From: Phaffia rhodozyma
Lineage: Eukaryota > Basidiomycota > Tremellomycetes > Cystofilobasidiales > Mrakiaceae
DNA: 64,000 nucleotides
Reading direction: 5' to 3'
Assembly (NCBI GenBank): GCA_014706385.1
Contig: JACGZH010000008.1
Location: 186,001-250,000 of the forward strand
Shown here: in pieces, positions 55,218-64,000 of the stretch
Layout: every line of letters starts with the position of its first letter
Numbering within the stretch: position 1 is the first letter of the stretch
Program-made: the position numbers and the translations under genes
The notes under the pieces: model-generated
Database searches by the model: none
What the model was told of the DNA's origin: nothing
The model's input: the letters and a program-made list of their open reading frames with translations, nothing else

Positions 55218-57036
55218 TCACTGCATATGATCCTCGATATGTTCCATCTCAAGTTCTTCCCCGTCCTGAGACCTATCCGCCTGCTCAGCCAGTTCTGCCT
55301 GAAGACCAGCAAGCCCCACCTTCGTACTCACCCTTCTTCGTTTTCTTCTCCCACCTTTCGTCGGCCTCAAGAGATCTCCGTCTGCCGGATCGGCGCCTGC
55401 CGGATCTTCGTTCTTCTCCCGCCAAGCTCTATTCCACTCGACCAACCTAGAATCCAACAGGACGACTGCCTTCCAGTTATTCTCACACCACCGAGTCTGT
55501 TCGACCTTTAGCTGGCAAGCCTTGATGGCCAACTTCTGGGCTTCGTCCGTTTGGTCGAACCATGTTCGACCGGGGACTAGCAGTTCCCTTGCGATCGACC
55601 GGGCGGTTTGAGAGATTTGGGCCCATTCGGCCGATTTCTGTCGTTCCAATGCGTATTCTTTTGGGTCCTCTCCTGGCTCCATCTTTCGCATAACCGCTGT
55701 TGGAGAAGAAGGAGGACAAAGGTGAGTAGGTTACAACATACCTGGCAAAAGACAAGTATATGGGAACCAGAAAGGACTCACGAATTCCATGTCGATTGGT
55801 CAACTCGGACCAGATAGCTTTCCTCGTCTGGTGGTCCGCCGTCCAATTGGGAGTGACCGAGAGAATCATCTCTAGTTCGTCTCTGTCGATATCCTTGTAC
55901 GGATCGTACGACCCGTACTGCTTTCTTGCGATTTCCAACCTGTCCTCCGGGATGGAGATTGGTAACGAAGGCTGGTATCTCGCGTGACCACCGGTACCGA
56001 TGAGCTGTTGGGTCCCGAGGAGATTGCCGCTGGCGACAACGACGGAACCGGAAGGATGGGTGGGGTCGAGACTGGACGCGTCTGGTCCCGGTTGTTGAAG
56101 TTGGGCAATATGATGCTGTTGCTGTTGTAGGATCTGTTGCTGCTGAGCTTGATGGGCAGCTTGGGCCTGTGCAAACTGTTGGGCTGTAAAGAAAGCGAGT
56201 CCCGATAAAACAAGTCATGAAGAGAAAGAGTGTGGTCGATAAGGAAACAAAAGTGATCAGTGATTCAGGCAGCTCGTAGCGGCAAGAGAAGGTGACCAAC
56301 CTTGGTGCAACTGAAAGACCTGACCCTGGAGCGCGGTTTTTTCTTCGCTCAACGTTGACTTTTCTTCGATGAGAGAGGTGATCCGGTGGTTGAGCGTGGC
56401 GACCGATTCAAGGGCCGCGATATACTTTTGCTGTAGAGAGAAGCAATTGGAACAGCCATGGGTGGCCGTCACCTGGATAGAGCCGCTTTGGGGGCCGTTC
56501 GAGTTGACGTTACTGGATCCGTCGACAGCTGACAGAGAAGAAGCAGGCGCGGAAGAAGAAAAGGCGGCGACATTGAAAGGGTCATTGGCCGAGGGGACGA
56601 TCCCGGTGGGTTCGACCGAGGAGGAAGGCGGAGATTGGGTCTGGGCCGACAACGCCTGATGGGCCTGAGCGAAAGGGGTTGTCCGCCCAGAGTCGGGATT
56701 CAGATTATTGGCTATCGGATTAACGAGACTGCTGGGCGAGTCAACCGGATGGGACGAAGCCTGGTGTGAAGGTGATTGAGGCGGACTGTGGGTTGAGGAT
56801 TGGAAGGACTGTTGAAGTTGAGGATCGACTAACTGGACGTGTTGCTGCTGATGCAGACTGTGTGGTTGCTGATTAGGGTGGTAGCCTAGATGGTGTTGTT
56901 GATGATGATGAAGATGACTCTGTTGCTGATTATGGTGGTGTTGTTGCTGCTGTTGTTGTTGATGCTGCTGCTGCTGCTGCTGCTGTTGCTGTTGATGATG
57001 CTGATGCTGATGGTGTTGCTCGTTGTTATCAGACAT
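55218..57036 (-). CDS. Gln/His-rich protein of unknown function
   Basis: Exons 56301-57036, 55782-56183 and 55218-55696 give 538 aa with closing phases. I do not recognise the family. Residues 1-75 are almost only Gln and His, prion-like. Then comes a Ser/Pro-rich stretch, a Cys-containing GCSNCFSLQQKYIAALESVA leading into a coiled coil (LNHRITSLIEEKSTLSEEKT), and a second Gln-rich run. The C-terminal 250 residues look folded: YGSYDPYKDIDRDELEMIL, WTADHQTRKAIWSELTNRHG, then a helical part with WCENNWKAVVLLDSRLVEWN and a basic GGRRKRRRVS that could be a nuclear signal. Such a layout is common in fungal transcription regulators (inference). Divergent from UXS1. Confidence 0.72.
56937..57012 (-). 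repeat. CAG/CAA/CAT codon repeat (poly-Gln/His)
   Basis: Mixed CTG/TTG/ATG units on the + strand, coding runs of Gln broken by His in the Gln/His-rich protein. Near-tandem trinucleotide structure suggests length polymorphism. Confidence 0.75.
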
Positions 57037-58059
57037 CCTGCCGGGGGTTCCTTTTGGACCAAACTTGGGGACAATCGGGGGTCTGGGTACAAGTTGGATT
57101 GGGGCTGGGAAGAGCGCAGAGGACAGGACGAAGGTGGAACACGCGGGGGAAGAAGGGGGAGGGGGTGTAACACTCGATCGTTAAGGGGGTTACGCGGTAA
57201 GCAGTGCTTTACACGTGATCTGGCTTTGGGGCGAATCGCTCCATCGGAGTTCACCGTCTACTCACTGTTTCACCCAGTTGCCCTTGGCTTGAGACCGTCG
57301 GGACAACGCATAGAGACAGTGTCTGTGGAATATGTGGGAATCTTTTCGATGACTTTATCTGGCCACAAGAGAGAGTAGGGGTGTGTGTGTGTGTGTGTGT
57401 GTGTGTGTCAGGTATAGTAAGGCTAAGAACAAGGCAGACAACACTTGGGCGACTGGCCTGTTTCCAGATAGGAAGGAACTACAGAGGAACTATCGGATGG
57501 CCTAACAAACAGTGTATCAGACGATACACCACACAATGCATCATCACTCCATGCCACACACAAGACACCGTGATAGACATCGAATCAGACAATAAATCTC
57601 ACACTGCACATCAATCGTCTAGCGAGCAGTCTGTCCGACCCGTCCTAACTCCGTCTCGTACAAGATTGATACGTTGTCTCGGACGATATGTTCCTCGCTT
57701 GCGGTACAACGCATCCAGCCGAGCTGCTGCCAGAGTCAATAGCCGCTCTGATAGAAAGCCGACTGCAAACCGAACCAGAACCCGGACTACAGACTTTGAT
57801 AGACATCCCAATAGACAATCCCGTCCGGAACCGTACTAGGACGCGTCCGTCGGGATGGGCGCAGCGGCATCGATCTTCGGGCCAAACGGTTCCTGCTGCG
57901 CGTTTCAGCTGGACCTTTCGGAATGCATAAGAAGCGGCCCGCTCTTAAACGATTTCCTTTTTTTTTTTTTTTCTTCTTTCGTTTTACCTTTCACCCCATC
58001 TCTCTATCTTTCTTCCTACATCTTACCCGTCCTCCTCTTTATCTTAAATCTTTCCAATC
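57037..58059. other. Divergent promoter region Gln/His gene / UXS1
   Basis: 1.02 kb between start codons. It contains a perfect (GT)14 at 57381-57408, a T-run at about 57957-57972 and a C/T-rich leader before UXS1. The 152-codon ORF across the GT tract is not a gene in my view. Confidence 0.55.
57381..57408. repeat. (GT)14 microsatellite
   Basis: Perfect dinucleotide run of 28 nt in the divergent promoter region. Confidence 0.9.
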
Positions 58060-60013
58060 ATGGCTGCTGCTCCCGCTACTCCTGTTCTCGGTAAGGACGT
58101 AAGTGGTTCTATCCTGGGCTTCGTCTTGTTCTCGTTTTTGAGCGACTTCTGAGCGATTCAGCCTAACGCGTTTTGTTGTTGTTTTTCCTACCTCTGTTTT
58201 TTTCTTCTTCTTTCTCTTCAATGCTTCTTCGCTTCGGTATCTCGTTGGTTGTCTTGATAACCTATAGGGAAAGGAGATTACCACCGTTGGACACGACCAG
58301 TTCGGTTTCAACTCGATCGTTCCCATCGACTCTTTGAGGTCGCTTTACCTCGTGTGTATCAATCTCGTTCTATTTTTTCCCATCCCAGATCTGAAACATT
58401 ACTCGATCTATCTTAGCCTTCCTTTTTCTTACAATTCAACTGACAAATTACCTTCCCTTGTATCCACAGAGGTCCAACATTAACCCCAAGGCTCACGCTT
58501 CCTCCGACCTCTACACCAACAACGCTGTCTTCGAGTATGTGGTAGTTTCCTTCCAAAGTTGACCCTAGTTTTTACACTGCACTCCGTGTACCCCGTTCTT
58601 ACTCTTTCTTTCCTTTTCTTTTTCTTCTATCAAAAGTGAGGAGAAGCACACCGTCTCTTTCTCCACCCTTCAGCGATTCCCTCCCGTCAAGATGCTTCCC
58701 AACGCCGACAGGAAGCGGATCCTTGTGTAAGTGCTCATTCATCGTCGGCTTCCTCCAGCTTGTTGAATGGTCAGACTAAAATCTCTTGTTCTTCATCCTT
58801 CTATAGCACTGGTGGTGCCGGTTTCGTCGGGTCCCACTTGGTCGACCGATTGATGATGCTCGGACACGAGGTCACCGTCGTTGATAACTTCTTCACCGGT
58901 TCCCGAACCACTGTAAGTTATCTCCTTCATCTTCATCGCACCACATCTTGGCTCACAACTTTGTGGTTCGCTTTCAATTAGGTCTCCCACTGGGTGGGAC
59001 ACCCCAACTTCGAGATGGTCCGACACGATGTGGTTGAGCCCTTCATGATTGAGGTCGACCGTGAGTTTGTCTCCTCTGATCCGTCCTCTACTCCTTCGTT
59101 TGCTCATCTTTCGATCTCTGGCTTTTCATCTCTTGTTGCTCCCTCCTCTCAGAGATCTACCACTTGGCCTGCCCTGCTTCGCCCCCCCACTACCAGTACA
59201 ACGCCGTCAAGACCATCAAGACTTCCTTCCTCGGAACGCTCAACATGCTCGGTCTCGCCAAGCGAACCAAGGCTCGATTCTTGATCTCTTCCACCTCCGA
59301 GGTTTACGGAGACCCAGAGGTTCACCCCCAGCCTGAGGACTACTGGGGACACGTCAACCCCATCGGACCCCGAGCCTGTTACGATGAGGGTAAGCGAGTT
59401 GCCGAGGTAAGAATCATCCATTTTATGTGCCAGAACGTTTGTTCTCAATAATAGCGATTTTCCTGGCTAACGTCACGCTTTCTTCTTTTTCCTATAGACT
59501 CTCACCTACGGTTTCATGCGGCAGGACAACGTTGAGGTTCGAGTCGCCCGAATCTTCAACACCTTCGGTCCCCGAATGAACCCCTACGACGGACGAGTCG
59601 TCTCCAACTTCATCATCCAGGCCCTCAAGGGTGAGGACATGACCGTTTACGGAGATGGTTCCCAGACCCGATCCTTCCAATACGTCCACGATCTCGTCTC
59701 TGGTTTGATCCTCCTCATGAACTCCGAGGAGACCCGACCGGTCAACCTTGGAAACCCCGACGAGTTCACCATCCTCGAGTTTGCCGAGGCCGTCCGAGAG
59801 GTTGTCGAGAAGGTCCAGAAGGAGAAGGGAACCTTCACCAAGCGAGTCGGTATCATTCACAAGGAGATCCCCACCGACGACCCTGCCCGACGACGACCCG
59901 ACACCACCCGAGCAAAGGCCGAGCTCAAGTGGCAGCCCAACTTCACCGTTCTTGCCGGAGTCGAGGAGATGGTCAGGTACTACGACGCCAAGATGGCCGA
60001 GGGATCTATTTAG
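58060..60013 (+). CDS. UXS1: UDP-glucuronate decarboxylase (UDP-xylose synthase)
   Basis: Converts UDP-glucuronate to UDP-xylose, the xylose donor for capsule and wall glycans in basidiomycetes. Exons 58060-58098, 58268-58351, 58470-58534, 58637-58726, 58807-58912, 58982-59060, 59153-59406 and 59498-60013 give 410 aa. It is an extended [19 protein letters not shown] (NAD loop, residues 93-108), [42 protein letters not shown], the catalytic Tyr231/Lys235 of YDEGKRVAE, and [49 protein letters not shown]. No N-terminal membrane anchor is seen, so it is probably cytosolic. Codon use is extremely biased (AAG, GAG, C-ending, Arg mostly CGA), pointing to high expression. Confidence 0.97.
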
Positions 60014-60508
60014 ACTTAAATACAATCTAGCTTTCTTCTCCATCTTCTCTTCATCCTCTCATCTCTCTTTTTTTTGGTCTTTTCATAATTTCCTTTCCGG
60101 TCGATCTTGTCTAGTGTTTGGATCTGTTTAGAGTGGACGTCATATCTGTCCTGCCCTTCTTTTCACTTCTCTCTTCATATCTCTTTCTATCATATGTTTT
60201 GGTTCTCTGGCTATCTGATCATCTCGGTCCGTTTTACAGTCAAAGAAAGACACAGCCCACGGAAAAAGAGACAACCCAGTTAAAGTCGCTCCGGAAGCCG
60301 AGATGAGACTTGCGCTTACATAAGCGGCAATATCTCTGACGGACGACCGAACTTTTTTTTCCTCCTTCCTTCTTTAATTCTTTCCGTTTCAACATCTCCA
60401 CTCAAACACATTCTGCCCGCACCCACACGCCTACTTTCTACTTCTGTCATCCTCTGGCCTCGCTATTCTGCTTGCTTTCTTCCCATCCTAGATTCAGAGA
60501 GCTCAAAA
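60014..60508. other. Spacer between UXS1 and MGE1
   Basis: 495 bp tandem spacer: T-rich UXS1 3' UTR followed by the C/T-rich MGE1 promoter and leader with a T-run at 60352-60360. No clear heat-shock element or TATA was identified. Confidence 0.5.
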
Positions 60509-61705
60509 ATGATGTCCCGAACGTTCCTTCGAGCGGCTACCCGTTCATGCGCCGCTGCTACCTCCACCACCACTACTCCTTCGATGATCATCCGATCGGC
60601 CGGCCGACCATTAACCTCGTCCGCTCGAATCTCGTCATACACTCCTTCTCCCGCATCGTTCTCCGTGAGGTCCATCAGAGGATACTCTACCGATGCTCCC
60701 AAGTCTGTGGAGGGATCGGACAAGACTGAGTCGTCTGCTAGTGCAGAGGCACAGAAGGAAGGCGAGGATGTCGTGGTCGAGGATCCAAAGTTGAAGGAAC
60801 TTCAGGCAAAGATCGAGGAGGCTGGGAAGAAGGCAGCTGAGCTCACCGTTCGTCCCTTGTGCTTTCTCTTCTCTTCCTTCTCGCGTCTTCGCTTTCCTCT
60901 TTTGTGCTAATCCTCTCTTTTGGCTGGCCTGTCGTCTATTCCTTCGGTCGACTGACAAACATTCTACTTGGTGATATCGCATTTGCATTACTCACAGACC
61001 GCGCTTCAATACTCCCAGGCAGACTTCCAGAACCTCCAGAGGCGATCGTCCATCGAGCAAGACAAGGCCCGAGACTACGCCATCTCCAAGTTCGCGTCCG
61101 ACCTTCTCTCGACAATTGACATCCTCACCTTGGCATTGAAACATGTGACTCAGCCCGTCCCGGCCGAGAACACAGAGTTGAGCTCGTTGTTTGACGGTGT
61201 GAAGATGACTCAGGCAGAGTTGTTGAAGGTCTTGAAGAAGCACGGAGTGGAGCAGTTTGATCCTACGGGCGAGAAGTTTGACCCCAACCTTCACGAGGTT
61301 CGTCTTTCTTCCACCTTTTTCTTTCTCTCTCTCCCTGTATTTTGCAATCCCGCTTTTTTATTCTTCCCCGGTAATCTTCTTCCTTCCTCTCTTCACTACT
61401 AACATACCATGGTTCTTTTCAACCCGAACTTTTAAAAAAAGGCTCTCTTCCAAGCTCCTATCCCTGGAAAGACCCCCGGAACGGTGTTCGACGTCTCGTC
61501 CCTCGGTTACACGCTCAAAGGACGAGTCATCCGAGCCGCCCAGGTCGGAGTTGTACGTCTATCTTCTCTCTTTACTCTTTTTTTTTCCTTTACTTTTGCT
61601 AGTCCTATCCTGCACTCTGTTTTCCATTGTTGCTAACCTCGAACTGGTCTGGGTTCCTCCTTTCCGCGTGTGTGTGTGTGTGTGTGTGAACAGGTTCGAG
61701 AGTAA
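60509..61705 (+). CDS. MGE1: Mitochondrial GrpE, nucleotide exchange factor of mtHsp70
   Basis: Releases ADP from matrix Hsp70 (Ssc1) for protein import and folding. Exons 60509-60847, 60998-61297, 61442-61552 and 61694-61705 give 253 aa. Residues 1 to about 55 are Arg/Ser/Ala-rich and acid-poor with RSAGRPL and RSIRGYSTD, a typical matrix presequence. Then an acidic linker, the long GrpE dimer helix (KLKELQAKIEEAGKKAAELT), QYSQADFQNLQRRSSIEQDK, YAISKFASDLLSTIDILTLA, and the beta domain with GVEQFDPTGEKFDPNLHEAL and GYTLKGRVIRAAQVGVV. Introns 1 and 2 use GTTCGT donors. The last exon is only 12 nt (Val-Arg-Glu-stop), preceded by a GT repeat reaching within 6 nt of the exon. Confidence 0.95.
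61668..61688. repeat. GT repeat adjoining MGE1 terminal 3' splice site
   Basis: About ten GT units immediately followed by AACAG and the 12-nt final exon. Confidence 0.85.
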
Positions 61706-62092
61706 ACGTTTTTTCCGTTTAAGAGTCAAAAAGAAAAAGAAATTGATGTAGTCATACAAAGAAACCAACTAGGGATAGAACGATAAGAACCCCTCCACCC
61801 GATTCATACAGAACAAAGATCTTGATGGAATTTTCCGATTTCATACAGTGAAGCGAAAGCAAACGTGCTTTTCACTTCTCGGCTCGTTCGCTCTTTCAAG
61901 GACACAAGAGGACAGACACCCACAACCGAAAGCAGAGTCGGACGGAAATAAACTATAAGGAAACACATTGATCTTTAAATCTTTCATCTCACAAACCTTC
62001 CCCCTCACACAAACAAAAAAACAAACTCTCTCTCTACAAGAAGCCGCGCGGTTGCATCCAATCTAGATAGACAGAAAGATGGTTTGAATACT
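61706..62092. other. Convergent 3' region MGE1 / ARC1
   Basis: 387 bp between stops. It contains AATAAA at 61947-61952 (+ strand). No coding signal. Confidence 0.5.
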
Positions 62093-64000
62093 TTACGAAA
62101 GACTGGCACCGACGAACTTTGCGACTCTGCAAAACCCGTCCGCCGTTCGGATTCGGTGGGCTTCCTTTGTCGATGGGTCGACCCAGGCGGCCTCGAGAGT
62201 GGAGAGAGTAGTGAATCCGGGTTCTGTTCGGTCGTTTATGGAAAATAATAATTTTAGCATTTGGATGCGGGATTTTTAATGATGGATGCATAGATGGATG
62301 TTGATAGTAAGAGAAAGATGAAAACGAACGGATGGCTTCAAAGACCTTCTTCTTGGGGTTCAACACGTCCAGCGGAGTCTCGTCTAATCGTTTATTCATC
62401 ATCAGTTTTAGACACGGTATCATCAGAATTAACTCTCTTTTTCTATTCTTTTCTCTCCTTATCTCTTCTTCTTGAAAAGGCCGTGCGTGGAAGAGTACTC
62501 ACTCTCGTACTTGGCACCCTCAAAGTAAATCCTGTCTCCGGGCTTGCTGGCCGGTGGAGGCTGAACAAACTCAATACCACCGTCCTTACCGTCCGAGCTG
62601 GTAGCCTAGTGATGAAAATAATATGCAAAAGGGAGGACAGGTCAGAACAATATATCAAGGTCAACAATCTGATGAGAAGAATCTTACGCAGAGGACCATG
62701 GCGAAGGACTTGATACCTCGCATAGCAACAGGCTTCATGTTGGCCTATCATATAGTCAAACATGAGAAAGAACAAGATCCAAGAGATAAACAACTGAACA
62801 ATTTCCAGGTTCTGAGAGAGGAATAAAACGTACGACAACAACGATTCGCTTGTCCTTGACCTCATCAATGGTCATGTAGTTGACCAATCCAGAGACGATA
62901 GTTCGGGGCTCGGCTTCTCCAACATCGACCTTCTCGACATAGAGCGAGTCGGCATCCGGGTGCTTCTCGACCGACAAGATGTGTCCGACCTGATCAAGAT
63001 GTGTTTCAGAGGGAAATTAGGTCAGTACTTCAGCGAGACGATCGCGCGGAAAGGATTATATGTTTCGAACAAATCAACAACGCACTCGAAGATCGATCAT
63101 GCTAGGCATAGGTCCAGTCGGCTCAGCGGCAACGACCGGCGCCTTAGGCTTCTTCTCCTTCTTTTCCTTCTTCTCCTTCTTGACCTGTCCCTCAACGGCC
63201 TGAGCAGCATCCCCGGCCTGACCGACCACGGCGTTCTTGGCACCGACAACCGAGCCAACCACGCTCTCGGCTAACGATCCGACAGCTCCAGCGACACTTC
63301 CGAGCGCTCCCTCAGCCTGAACTTTGAGTCCAGCCAACTTGTCGGTGATTCCCTCGACAGCACCCTTGGCGGCGGGGGCGGCATTGGTAGCGACAGCCTT
63401 GGCCTCCTCCGTCGGCTTCTTTGGCTTCTTCTCCTTGGTCGCAGCGGATTTACGCTCAAGCGGAGGAAGAGCATTCACGTCGACGGTGATAGGAGCAAAG
63501 TTTGCGAGAAGAGGAGCGACGGCAGGGTGAGATTGGATGTGAAGGAGGTATCGAGTGAGAGCAGGTCGGGCAAAGTGCTCGCTTGCAGGGAGAACCGACT
63601 GAAAGAAACGAAACGATGCTGGTCAATATTCTGTTGGTCGAAACGCAGGTATAGATCTCGACATACGTAAGTAGGGTGAAGAGAAGCATAGGTGGCCACA
63701 TCAGCGGTAGTAAGCTCTTGGTTCTATCAATGTATACGAGAAGATTTAGGAGAAAAGACATCAGTTAGGATTGACTGCTTTAAAGAAAAGAAGAAAAGCT
63801 GGCGAAGAAAAGGTGGTCGTACAAAGAGGTAAGTTAAAGGCGTAAGCTTCTTGTTACTACAAACGAACGAAAGATAGGGGATCAAACAATCGTTGGGTCA
63901 GCCATCAACATGACTATATCCAATGTGATGAGTTCCAACCAGGAAGAAAAGTTCGGACTCACAGCTCGTCGAGATCCTTGATCTCTCCCTGCTTGGCGGT
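62093..64000 (-). CDS. ARC1: tRNA-aminoacylation cofactor Arc1/EMAPII-type protein (5' end beyond window)
   Basis: Cytosolic cofactor that binds tRNA and methionyl/glutamyl-tRNA synthetases. Exons (minus): 63963-64000 (partial), 63823-63856, 63667-63723, 63086-63598, 62834-62989, 62688-62744, 62503-62605, 62330-62383, 62093-62223; 380 residues visible, all phases closing. The N-terminal GST-like part is only partly present (LTTADVATYASLHPTY, HFARPALTRYLLHIQ). A Lys/Ala-rich linker for tRNA binding follows (KKEKKEKKEKKPKAP). The C-terminal OB-fold EMAPII domain is complete: GHILSVEKHPDADSLYVEKV, RTIVSGLVNYMTIDEVKDKR, NMKPVAMRGIKSFAMVLCA, KPGDRIYFEGAKYENE, LNPKKKVFEAI and the closing GFCRVAKFVGASLS. 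Three very short exons (34, 54 and 57 nt) occur. Convergent with MGE1. Confidence 0.94.

Noticed and set aside
57381..57839. 152-codon ORF starting in the (GT)14 tract
   Set aside because: Begins in a microsatellite, Arg/Thr-rich with no domain, and lies in a divergent promoter.

Overview
The window is nuclear DNA of a basidiomycete fungus, most likely a yeast-like Tremellomycete or Cystofilobasidiales relative (inferred). It is densely packed with single-copy housekeeping genes on both strands, and nearly every gene is cut by short introns of about 50-150 nt with GTNNGT donors and YAG acceptors. I reconstructed about 109 introns by hand from frame, splice motifs and family conservation. It carries UDP-xylose synthase, a TSC1 homologue and a Tel2, which fits a basidiomycete. 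Arginine in the highest-bias gene is almost always CGA. I see no rRNA, tRNA, CRISPR array or mobile element. Repeats are microsatellites only.

Layout, left to right. 1-1154 (-) biotin-protein ligase BPL1, running off the left edge. 3208-4340 (+) short-chain dehydrogenase. 5718-9100 (+) Axl2-like cadherin-fold membrane protein. 10106-17021 (-) long kinesin with about 20 exons. 17184-17723 (-) possible small gene. 17791-18530 (-) ALG13, divergent from 18823-22083 (+) TSC1/hamartin. 22375-23910 (-) SUA5. 24250-24980 (+) small two-helix membrane protein. 25524-28475 (-) CDP-diacylglycerol synthase CDS1. 29292-33026 (+) TEL2. 33157-34170 (-) twin CX9C protein. 34733-39447 (+) NOT4 ubiquitin ligase. 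39770-42141 (+) unrecognised protein. 42429-46009 (+) SEC2 Rab exchange factor. 46216-48524 (+) VMA13. 48999-54570 (-) RAD5/HLTF-like SNF2-RING translocase. 55218-57036 (-) Gln/His-rich protein. 58060-60013 (+) UXS1. 60509-61705 (+) mitochondrial GrpE MGE1. 62093-64000 (-) ARC1, running off the right edge.

The genes do not form a pathway cluster. Functional themes recur by chance: polarity and exocytosis (Axl2-like, SEC2), TOR/PIKK control (TSC1, TEL2), glycan and lipid synthesis (ALG13, UXS1, CDS1), translation fidelity (SUA5, ARC1), mRNA turnover (NOT4) and mitochondria (MGE1, CX9C). The unusual content lies in gene structure. There is a phase-compatible 198-nt cassette exon before the kinesin motor, several microexons (9-28 nt), a recurrent GTTCGT 5' splice site, an upstream ORF whose stop overlaps a start codon, and a GT microsatellite next to a 3' splice site. 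Three genes are unrecognised (17184-17723, 39770-42141, 55218-57036). No clearly novel multigene system is evident.
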